Below, in pieces: positions 1 through 5,243 of a stretch of 5,647 nt of DNA. The position numbers and the translations under genes were made by a program. Where the stretch lies: the NCBI GenBank assembly GCA_030605305.1, contig JAUWIO010000068.1, positions 1 through 5,647 on the forward strand. The letters run 5' to 3'. Position 1 is the stretch's first letter. Each line of letters opens with the position of its first letter. The DNA is from Actinomycetes bacterium (lineage in GTDB: Bacteria > Actinomycetota > Aquicultoria > CAJVYJ01 > JAUVQD01). The notes below the pieces were generated by a model, which was given only the letters and a program-made list of their open reading frames with translations, did no database searches and was not told where the DNA came from.

Positions 1-170
1 CCAACCGCCCGGCTGTTCCCCCCCGGGTGGCTCCCGAGATGAGCCAACGCCAGAGCGGCTAATAGCGCGGCCAGGGCCAAAGCGATAGCGCCGGCTCTCG
101 GGATATCGAGGACACTGCCGACGGCGATGCCCCCGGCTAAAGCAATGACCACCAGGGTCACTGGCGGCAT
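1..170 (-). CDS. comEC: ComEC/Rec2 competence protein, N-terminal fragment (runs off left edge)
   Basis: Only the first 56 codons are present; the frame is open to the left edge. It starts at the ATG at 170-168, whose A is also the last base of the comEA stop codon (TAATG), a classic translational-coupling overlap. The visible peptide begins MPPVTLVVIALAGGIAVG and contains two hydrophobic stretches (about residues 3-19 and 26-44) followed by a Gly/Ser/Pro-rich turn, as expected for the N-terminal membrane helices of ComEC. ComEC is the inner-membrane channel that passes single-stranded DNA into the cytoplasm during natural transformation. The call rests on position directly after comEA, on the coupling and on the hydrophobic start; no diagnostic ComEC motif lies inside the window. 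Another membrane protein is possible but less likely. Confidence 0.75.
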   Translation of the reverse strand, partial: MPPVTLVVIALAGGIAVGSVLDIPRAGAIALALAALLAALALAHLGSHPGGNSRAV

Positions 171-865
171 TAGTCGATCAGCACTTGTTCTTTGAGTCCG
201 GCATACTTCTTGGGGCCGATGCCGGAGACCTTGTTCAACTGCGAAACTGTCTGAAATCGGCCATGGCGTTCGCGCCAGGCTACTATCCTGGCAGCCAAGA
301 CCGGGCCGATGCCGTCGAGCCGCTGGATTTCCGGGAGACCGGCGGAATTGATTCCGATAAGCATTTCAGACACACCCGCTACAGCTGAACCGCCTGAACC
401 GGTGCTCACGGGAGGGGTCAGGCCGACCAAGACCTTCTGCCCGTCGCTCACTTTAGCGGCCAGATTTAGATTATCCAACGCTTTCGTATCAGTCGGTCCG
501 CCGGCCGCCTCGATCGCATCGGCCACACGCGCGCCGGGCATCAACCGATGAAGACCCGGCTTCGCGACATCACCGGCCACATGGACCAGGAGCTTCTTTT
601 TTACCGGGGATCGGGCGGGAAGGGGCCGACTCTCGCCCTCGGGGCCTTCGGTAGTCGCGGCTGTGGCCGCCTGACGCTCTGCAGGAACCCGCTCCGACGC
701 TATCGCTATCGGTAGGGGCCGGGCCGCGCGCGCGGCCAGCAGGCCGCCTGTCAGAGCCAGGAAAGCCAGGACCGCGAGAATTACGGTCTGTTCAAAAGTG
801 AACTTGAATTCTGCACCCAGAGCGCGGGTCCTCTCCCACAAGGCGACCAAGTGATCGTTGACCAT
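170..865 (-). CDS. comEA: ComEA family DNA-binding competence protein
   Basis: A 231-residue protein with the full ComEA layout. A short N-terminal tail and one membrane helix (about residues 27-46) are followed by a Pro/Ala/Glu linker (47-88). A SLBB domain comes next (about 91-148, VHVAGDVAKPGLHRL then a PxxDTKALDxLNLA-type end). The C-terminal helix-hairpin-helix DNA-binding domain (about 171-231) starts GINSAGLPEIQRLDGIGPV and has two GIG hairpins, LDGIGPVLA at 183-191 and VSGIGPKKY at 213-221. In the family, ComEA is a membrane-anchored receptor that binds incoming double-stranded DNA outside the membrane and hands it to ComEC, encoded immediately downstream with a 1-base overlap. The ATG at 865 has no Shine-Dalgarno, but a good promoter lies so close that a leaderless mRNA is likely. 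Length and domain order are normal; identity is secure. Confidence 0.93.
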   Translation of the reverse strand: MVNDHLVALWERTRALGAEFKFTFEQTVILAVLAFLALTGGLLAARAARPLPIAIASERVPAERQAATAATTEGPEGESRPLPARSPVKKKLLVHVAGDVAKPGLHRLMPGARVADAIEAAGGPTDTKALDNLNLAAKVSDGQKVLVGLTPPVSTGSGGSAVAGVSEMLIGINSAGLPEIQRLDGIGPVLAARIVAWRERHGRFQTVSQLNKVSGIGPKKYAGLKEQVLID

Positions 866-872
866 TGGCCCG

Positions 873-901
873 ATTATAGCGCCGTCCTAACGATCAGTAA
901 A
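873..901 (-). promoter_or_regulatory. Predicted sigma-70-type promoter of comEA-comEC
   Basis: On the minus strand a perfect -10 box TATAAT (878-873) is preceded, after exactly 17 bases, by TTTACT (901-896), which matches four of six positions of the TTGACA consensus. Seven bases separate the -10 box from the comEA ATG (865), so transcription should begin at about 866-865, at or one base before the start codon. This predicts a leaderless mRNA and explains why no ribosome binding site is seen. The surrounding region is AT-rich and non-coding. Confidence 0.6.
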
Positions 902-909
902 CACTTTAC
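897..909. promoter_or_regulatory. Operator-like inverted repeat over the comEA -35 box
   Basis: GTAAACACTTTAC is a perfect inverted repeat with 5-base arms (GTAAA/TTTAC) and a 3-base centre. It covers five of the six bases of the predicted -35 hexamer and the upstream flank, where a bound repressor or activator could act. The arms are short, so chance occurrence is possible. Confidence 0.3.
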
Positions 910-955
910 GTACTATTTCTTTAGTTTCTTTGTATTTCGGTCAGTCGATCCGAAC

Positions 956-1984
956 TTACCCCCATAGAGCAGCAGAGACAGCGGCGGTCTTATTGAGTAT
1001 TTCCTCTGCCTCGACCACGGTCAGACTGCCAAGTCCACAACTCGGCGTCACGAAGCCGCGCGCCCTGAGCAGCTCCTCGCGGACGCCGGCCCCGCGGGCG
1101 GTCCGGGTGATAAGTTCTTCGGTCTTAGAGATGAGCAAGTCCGTTTCGACGGCCGACCCTTCGGACGAGGCCGGTACTATCCCCCAGGCCACATACCCGC
1201 CCCGATCGATGAAACCGCCCAGATCCGCGCCGTAGAGTCCGAGTGTGTCCCCAAAACTCCAGGCGTCGTAGGCGATGACATCGAGACCGGCGGCCATCAT
1301 GATCGACCAATCAGTATTACCGCAGCAATGGCCACCCGTCAGGCAGTCGAGCCCGTCCACGATCTCCCGCAACCGGGCGATGGCGGTCTCCCTATCAATG
1401 GGGATCGAGGCCGACCCGATCGACTGAAGCATAGGCTCATCAAAGAAGACGGCCGGGGTCCCGCAGAGCGGAGACATATTGGCGATGAGCCACTGCGCCT
1501 TCAGCCTGGTCGCCTTGACTAGTACATCCATCATCTGGTCGTCATAGAGGAGCGCCTTGCCCTCGGAGTCCTTCATCATCAAGCCCAAAGTCGTCGGTCC
1601 GGTCAGCTGGCCTTTCAGTATGGCCGGACGGCTGCCGCCGGCCTCGACCAAGCGCCTCATGGCGGCTTGGCCAGGCAAGAACTCCTCGGAGACCGCAAAA
1701 CCATCGATACTCTCAGAAAGATATGCCTCGTAGAATCGACCCAACTCACCACTAAGGTCACCTGAAAGTTCAAAAAAAGCGCGCCGGCCATCGTCGTCGA
1801 TGACCGCTCCCGGCAAGCCCCGCACCTGGTCCACACCCATCGACTCCCGCCCGTTTCGAGCGGGTAGCTCGGGCCAGAACGGACTTTTTGGAAATGCGGC
1901 CAACACTACACGGCAGGCTGCTTCAATATCTGTATGCGGCAGGCTCCCTATTCCCAGCGGCAGGCCGCCTAGGTCAATTTTCAT
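956..1984 (-). CDS. UroD/MetE-superfamily methyltransferase (core cobalamin-independent methionine synthase-like)
   Basis: A 342-residue protein of the uroporphyrinogen decarboxylase / MetE C-terminal (Meth_synt_2-like) superfamily, a TIM-barrel fold. Visible marks are GIGSLPHTD at 11-19, KGQLTGPTTLG at 124-134, FFDEPML at 180-186, GGHCCGNTDW at 217-226, DVIAYDAW at 235-242, VAWGIVP at 265-271 and FVTPSCGLGSL at 311-321. In MetE the zinc is held by an HxC pair, a glutamate and a distal cysteine. Here His219 with Cys221 (Cys220 between) and Cys316 sit in the equivalent places, which favours a zinc-dependent thiol methyltransferase over a UroD decarboxylase. The length equals the catalytic half of MetE, as in folate-independent core methionine synthases; the methyl donor and acceptor cannot be read from sequence. 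The start at 1984 is chosen because AAGGAG lies five bases upstream; a longer in-frame start at 2035 lies beyond the terminator hairpin, so its extension would be encoded by the hairpin itself. Confidence 0.8.
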   Translation of the reverse strand: MKIDLGGLPLGIGSLPHTDIEAACRVVLAAFPKSPFWPELPARNGRESMGVDQVRGLPGAVIDDDGRRAFFELSGDLSGELGRFYEAYLSESIDGFAVSEEFLPGQAAMRRLVEAGGSRPAILKGQLTGPTTLGLMMKDSEGKALLYDDQMMDVLVKATRLKAQWLIANMSPLCGTPAVFFDEPMLQSIGSASIPIDRETAIARLREIVDGLDCLTGGHCCGNTDWSIMMAAGLDVIAYDAWSFGDTLGLYGADLGGFIDRGGYVAWGIVPASSEGSAVETDLLISKTEELITRTARGAGVREELLRARGFVTPSCGLGSLTVVEAEEILNKTAAVSAALWG

Positions 1985-1989
1985 CGTCA

Positions 1990-1995
1990 CTCCTT
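1990..1995 (-). promoter_or_regulatory. Ribosome binding site fixing the start of the UroD/MetE-like gene
   Basis: AAGGAG on the minus strand, five bases (TGACG) before the ATG at 1984. It is a near-consensus Shine-Dalgarno and decides the start at 1984 against the upstream in-frame ATGs at 2017 and 2035, which have no comparable site. It begins only five bases after the T-run of the preceding terminator. Confidence 0.8.
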
Positions 1996-2000
1996 GTAAG

Positions 2001-2028
2001 AAAAAGGGCCACCGCATGGTGGCCCTTT
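2001..2028 (-). terminator. Intrinsic terminator of the prenyl/amidohydrolase/RseC operon
   Basis: A perfect 11-base-pair stem, AAAGGGCCACC paired with GGTGGCCCTTT (2028-2018 and 2013-2003), with a 4-base loop. On the minus strand it is followed by a run of five Ts (2005-2001, partly within the stem), then CTT. It lies 49 bases after the stop codon of the 131-residue gene. On the plus strand the stem is followed by TTTCG and only later by a T-rich stretch, and no plus-strand gene needs it, so the minus direction is preferred. Because it directly precedes the Shine-Dalgarno of the next gene, it could also act as an attenuator. Confidence 0.85.
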
Positions 2029-2077
2029 CGTTCAATCTTTTTCAACACTTGCCGGATCGATTCAAACCGTTGTGTGC

Positions 2078-2473
2078 TTATTCTTCGGCATCCTCATCGT
2101 CGACATCGTCGCCTTCATCAACAGCGCCATCGTCTGTTTCAGCGTCGCTGCTGCCAGCGTCCGTGCTGGTCGTTTCGGTGCCGGTCGTACCGGTCGTGGC
2201 CCCACCCTCAACCTCAGGAATGGGTGGATGCCCGCTGGGGAGCACTCCTTCGTTAAGCTGGTCCTCATTGAGTGACGGCGCCGCCGTGCCCGTGCCGCCT
2301 ATCGGATTCGCTAGATTGGTTGACTCTTTGGGAGCCACCATATATCCGACTACCAGCCCGATGATCAAAGAGCCGACCACCATCCCGATAGCCAAGAAAA
2401 GCGAGACGGTCTGCTCTGTAGCCTCGACCTCGCTATCCTCTTCCGTACTTTCTACCACTTCGTCCTCTGCCAA
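2078..2473 (-). CDS. Small single-span membrane protein with acidic tails, function unknown
   Basis: A 131-residue protein that I do not recognise as a named family. It has a strongly acidic N-terminus (residues 2-20), one membrane helix (about 22-46, rich in Val, Ile, Leu and Gly), a short linker with the segment LPSGHPPIP at 78-86, a Gly/Thr/Ser stretch (90-109) and a very acidic tail (110-131) with hardly any basic residue. The start is TTG at 2473, supported by the best Shine-Dalgarno in the window (GGGAGGT, seven bases upstream), which overlaps the last codons of the RseC-like gene. The gap to that gene is five bases, so the two are almost surely cotranscribed, and a terminator follows. 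The tails look disordered. A role beside the RseC-like protein is only suggested by position. Base use in the tail is biased by Asp/Glu codon runs. Confidence 0.75.
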   Translation of the reverse strand: MAEDEVVESTEEDSEVEATEQTVSLFLAIGMVVGSLIIGLVVGYMVAPKESTNLANPIGGTGTAAPSLNEDQLNEGVLPSGHPPIPEVEGGATTGTTGTETTSTDAGSSDAETDDGAVDEGDDVDDEDAEE

Positions 2474-2478
2474 TGTGC

Positions 2479-2913
2479 TTACCTCCCGGCTGAATTTTGT
2501 CGAATTATATCATACATTTTCGGCTCATAACGGCGACTGACTCCGGCGCTTTGATCGACTGCCCGAACGGCGAAGAAGGAAACGACCAGAAAAACGAATC
2601 CGCCGATGACTCCGGGGGTCTCCCCGCTTAGTCCGGCGACACCGCCGAGCCACATGAAAATGGCGTATCCAGCGAAGAACAGGGCGATCGGCAGGATGTA
2701 AACGATGAGCGCGGCGGTGACCACCATCTCGGGTTCGATATCTATCTTAACTGTGTCCCCCACCCTGGCATCGAGCGAGTTTCGGACCGGGGTCACCATC
2801 CGGCCTGTCGATGTATACCGGCAGGCGCCGCAGGCTTCGCACTCCTTTGATGCTTCCATCTCTACTATCGCCTGGTCGTCGTGGACGCTGACGACCACCC
2901 CGGATTCGCTCAT
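2479..2913 (-). CDS. RseC/MucC family (SoxR-reducing system type) membrane protein
   Basis: A 144-residue protein with the RseC/MucC layout. A small N-terminal beta-type region (1-62) carries the cysteine cluster CEACGAC at 25-31 (Cys25, Cys28, Cys31). It is followed by two membrane helices (about 64-89 and 100-118) and a basic cytoplasmic-type tail (SRRYEPK, 127-133). The first helix contains TAALIVYILP, close to the SSALLVYMSP of Escherichia coli RseC as I recall it. In enterobacteria RseC relates to sigma-E control and to the SoxR-reducing system with Rnf proteins; in other phyla the role is unclear, and a redox or metal-linked membrane function is all the sequence supports. The cysteine spacing is CxxCxxC with no further cysteine in the protein. 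The ATG directly abuts the stop of the amidohydrolase gene (TAGATG) with GAGGT just before it, so the two are translationally coupled. Confidence 0.85.
   Translation of the reverse strand: MSESGVVVSVHDDQAIVEMEASKECEACGACRYTSTGRMVTPVRNSLDARVGDTVKIDIEPEMVVTAALIVYILPIALFFAGYAIFMWLGGVAGLSGETPGVIGGFVFLVVSFFAVRAVDQSAGVSRRYEPKMYDIIRQNSAGR
2481..2487 (-). promoter_or_regulatory. Strong ribosome binding site for a TTG start
   Basis: GGGAGGT on the minus strand, seven bases before TTG at 2473-2471. It includes the last sense codons and first stop-codon base of the upstream RseC-like gene. No ATG or GTG lies at a suitable distance in this frame, so the site decides for the unusual TTG initiation codon. 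Confidence 0.8.
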
Positions 2914-4263
2914 CTACCTCAGCTTCATTTGGACCGGCTCGACCTGTGCGATCACGCTCTCGTCATCGATGTCGGGAATGCTCCCGCTATCGTAGAGTAT
3001 CTTCCCTGAACCCATGGTGAGGATTATGTTTTCTTGATTTGCCGTATACACGAGGGCCGAATAAGGATCGAGCAACGGCCTCTGGTGGCTTCTGGTCATA
3101 TCGACGACGACTAGATCGGCGTCTTTGCCCGGCTCCAACGAGCCGGTCACGTCTTCGAGCCCTAGAGCTTTTGCGCCCCCCAGTGTCGCCATTCTGACAA
3201 AGGCCTCCGCCTCCGCATTGGCGATCGTCTGGTTCTTCCCGCGTTGAAACAGCAGGCCTATCCGCATCTCGTCAAAATAATCCATCATGTTTTGGCTGGC
3301 CGGGCTGTCCGTACCTAAACCCACCCGCATACCGGCCCGCTCAAACTCGCGTAGCGGCGCGGTCCCCATGCCCAGTTTGGCGCTGCACTTCGGACAATGG
3401 GCCACAGCCACGTCATGCTCGGCCAGGATATAGATCTCATCTTCATCGACGTGAACACAATGAACAGCCAAAACGTCGTTATCAAAGAAACCCCACTGTA
3501 AAAGATATCGAACCGGGCTGACGCCCATCGGCTGCCATAAGAGGTGTCCCCAGCCCATGGCATCGCGGTAGGAGCCGGCCAGTTCAGAGGAGCCGTGCTT
3601 GATAAAGTCGTATTCATCCTTCGAACCGGCGAGGTGGGTCGATATCTTGAGGCCGTCCCTTCTTGCCCAGTCGGCACTCTGCTTGATAAGAGGCGGACAA
3701 GCGGCCTGTGGGCCCATCGGCGCAATGCCGATCTCGATCTTGTGTCCGTGTGCCGTCTCTTGCCACTCAGCCACCGAACGCTGTCCCTCTGCGATAACCG
3801 AATCAACCTTATTCCGGTCCATCTCGGCCATCTCATAGAAGACGAAACCGCGCAATCCGAATTCGATCGCGGCCCTGAGGTTGGCGCTTCGCGGCGAGAT
3901 GTCGGCAATGGTCGTTATTCCGGATTGGGCCGCCTCCATGGCGCCAAGACGCGCCGAGGCCAGCCAGTCAGCCTCATCCAAGGCCCGACTCTTGTGTATC
4001 TGCTGGATCTTCCACTGCGTGTACGGGAGATCGTCGCAAACGCCTCGAAAAGCCGTGTACTCAAGATGGGTGTGAAGATCGACAAAGCCGGGCATGATGA
4101 TCGACCGTCCGAAATCTCGACACTCGGCTTGAGGATAGCGGGCCGCGAGGTCATCGGTCTCGCCGAGGGCGACGATCTTGCTGTCGTCCACGACTATTGC
4201 ACCCTCCTTGATAGGGGGCGCGCCGACCGGCAGTATCCATTTAGCACTAAAGAGGTGTTGCAT
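2914..4263 (-). CDS. COG0402-type amidohydrolase (deaminase-like; candidate aminodeoxyfutalosine deaminase)
   Basis: A 449-residue metal-dependent amidohydrolase of the SAH/MTA deaminase-chlorohydrolase group. Small beta-sandwich segments (1-57 and about 375-430) flank a TIM barrel. Metal ligands are visible: HTH at 64-66, His210 in STHLAG, His268 in AVHCVH and Asp319 in LGTDSPAS. The segments HCPKCSAKLGMG (289-300), FDEMRIGLLFQRGKNQ and GSLEPGKDADLVVVD (374-388) are typical of the family. Oddly, the position three after His210, usually the glutamate of HxxE that shuttles protons in these deaminases, is Gly213; the nearest acids are Asp216 and Glu217. The substrate cannot be read directly. 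Location five bases after a polyprenyl synthase makes the aminodeoxyfutalosine deaminase of the futalosine menaquinone route an attractive guess; SAH, MTA or 5'-deoxyadenosine deaminase are alternatives. The start ATG at 4263 lacks a clear Shine-Dalgarno, consistent with coupling to the upstream gene. Confidence 0.88.
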   Translation of the reverse strand: MQHLFSAKWILPVGAPPIKEGAIVVDDSKIVALGETDDLAARYPQAECRDFGRSIIMPGFVDLHTHLEYTAFRGVCDDLPYTQWKIQQIHKSRALDEADWLASARLGAMEAAQSGITTIADISPRSANLRAAIEFGLRGFVFYEMAEMDRNKVDSVIAEGQRSVAEWQETAHGHKIEIGIAPMGPQAACPPLIKQSADWARRDGLKISTHLAGSKDEYDFIKHGSSELAGSYRDAMGWGHLLWQPMGVSPVRYLLQWGFFDNDVLAVHCVHVDEDEIYILAEHDVAVAHCPKCSAKLGMGTAPLREFERAGMRVGLGTDSPASQNMMDYFDEMRIGLLFQRGKNQTIANAEAEAFVRMATLGGAKALGLEDVTGSLEPGKDADLVVVDMTRSHQRPLLDPYSALVYTANQENIILTMGSGKILYDSGSIPDIDDESVIAQVEPVQMKLR

Positions 4264-4268
4264 GGCCG

Positions 4269-5243
4269 CTAATGATACCTGTCGATGACAAAATTGCCAA
4301 GCGATATCATGTCTTTGCGGGACTGGCTTTGCGGTAACAGACCTGCTGCCGCTTGCGCGGATACAACATAACGGCGGGCCACTTTCTTTGCCTCATCGAT
4401 GGCCCCGCCTTCAAGTACGGAGCTGACAGCCGCCTTGACGGCATCGGTTGTCGGGGCCGCCAACGCGGCGCCGACCGAGCGGCTTTTGTCTAGCGAAAGC
4501 GCGTATATCATCGGCAAGGTAACCGTACCTTCGCGAATATCGCTGCCGACCGGTTTGCCGAGAGCATCCTCGTCTCCGGTAAAATCCAAGATGTCATCAT
4601 ATATCTGAAAGGCCATGCCCAGGCTGCCGGCGTAGTCCTTAAAGATCTGTTCGTGCTCGCTCCCAAGTCCGGCCAAACGCGCACCCATGGCGCACGCCGC
4701 CACAAAAAGAGCGGCCGTCTTCGCGTAGATCTTCTCAAGATAGTCTTCGACCGACTGGTCAAGGTCGCGCAGTGTCCGCCGCTGGCGCAACTCCCCGCTG
4801 CTCAGCTCCACCGCCGACCTAGCTAAAGGCTCTATCAGGCCGTTATCGTTTCCGCCGGCCAGCAAGTCGAAAGCCAGACCGAAAAGGTAATCGCCGATGA
4901 TAACGGCCCGGCGCCGTCCGTACTCGGCATTTATCGTGCTCACGCCGCGCCGCGTATTCGATGCATCCAGGACATCGTCGTGGACCAGTGAAGCCAGGTG
5001 GACCAGCTCGACCGCCGCACAGGCCCGCAGGAGCTGCTCTTCATCCACATCGTCGCCTGTACCGGCGGCGATCATCACGAGCGCGGGCCGCAGGCGCTTA
5101 CCTCCGGCCTCGATCGCCTTGAGGGCGGGCTCCGATATTCCCGGAACGGCCGGGCGCACGACGGTCGCGAAATATGGCTCGAAATTCTTTAGTTGACGGA
5201 CGATGCCGGCGGAAACCGGTCTCTTTTTGGTCGGCAGGCGCAT
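4269..5243 (-). CDS. Trans-polyprenyl diphosphate synthase, long-chain type (catalytic subunit)
   Basis: A 324-residue class I polyprenyl synthetase, normal in length. It extends an allylic diphosphate with isopentenyl diphosphate units. Visible motifs are GGKRLRP at 47-53, the first aspartate-rich motif DDVLD at 89-93, IGDYLFG at 116-122, KTAALF at 175-180, FQIYDDILDFTGDEDALGKPVG with the second aspartate motif DDILD at 216-220, and SDIREGTVTLP. The residues five and four before the first motif are Ala84 and Ser85. Small residues there, instead of Phe or Tyr, are associated with long products, so a heptaprenyl- to decaprenyl-type chain for menaquinone is more likely than farnesyl or geranylgeranyl diphosphate. 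The ATG overlaps the stop of the upstream gene by one base (TGATG), and the amidohydrolase starts five bases after its stop. The upstream neighbour looks like a non-catalytic partner, so this may be the HepT-like half of a two-component enzyme. Confidence 0.93.
   Translation of the reverse strand: MRLPTKKRPVSAGIVRQLKNFEPYFATVVRPAVPGISEPALKAIEAGGKRLRPALVMIAAGTGDDVDEEQLLRACAAVELVHLASLVHDDVLDASNTRRGVSTINAEYGRRRAVIIGDYLFGLAFDLLAGGNDNGLIEPLARSAVELSSGELRQRRTLRDLDQSVEDYLEKIYAKTAALFVAACAMGARLAGLGSEHEQIFKDYAGSLGMAFQIYDDILDFTGDEDALGKPVGSDIREGTVTLPMIYALSLDKSRSVGAALAAPTTDAVKAAVSSVLEGGAIDEAKKVARRYVVSAQAAAGLLPQSQSRKDMISLGNFVIDRYH

Larger units (their letters stand above)
866..955. other. Intergenic region between the UroD/MetE-like gene and comEA
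   Basis: Ninety bases that are clearly more AT-rich than the flanking genes. On the minus strand it contains the predicted comEA promoter and a 13-base dyad. I see no GC-rich hairpin with a T-run that would end the transcript of the preceding methyltransferase gene, so that transcript may read into comEA. Confidence 0.7.

Noticed and set aside
940..954. Possible hairpin CGG...CCG after the stop of the UroD/MetE-like gene.
   Set aside because: Only three base pairs form reliably and no T-run follows on the minus strand, so it is not a credible terminator.
1985..2035. N-terminal extension of 17 residues for the UroD/MetE-like gene, starting at 2035.
   Set aside because: The extension would be encoded by the terminator hairpin and its T-run, and neither in-frame ATG (2035, 2017) has a Shine-Dalgarno, whereas the ATG at 1984 has AAGGAG at five bases.
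2018..2040. Terminator acting on the plus strand.
   Set aside because: The stem is symmetric, but on the plus strand only three stem Ts precede CG, the next T-rich stretch is ten bases away, and there is no plus-strand gene to terminate.
2029..2077. A promoter for the UroD/MetE-like gene between 2077 and 2029 (TTGAAT and TTGAAA look like -35 boxes on the minus strand).
   Set aside because: Nothing resembling TATAAT occurs at 16-18 bases from either hexamer, so I could not support a promoter.
1800..2540. Plus-strand open frame of 246 codons rich in Ser, Pro and Val.
   Set aside because: It lies antisense to two supported genes and the terminator; its composition simply mirrors the acidic low-complexity tail of the 131-residue protein, and it has no ribosome site or recognisable domain.
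3544..4272. Plus-strand open frame of 242 codons opposite the amidohydrolase gene.
   Set aside because: The minus-strand frame has intact metal-binding motifs and operon spacing; the antisense frame shows no motif and is a by-product of GC-rich codon use.
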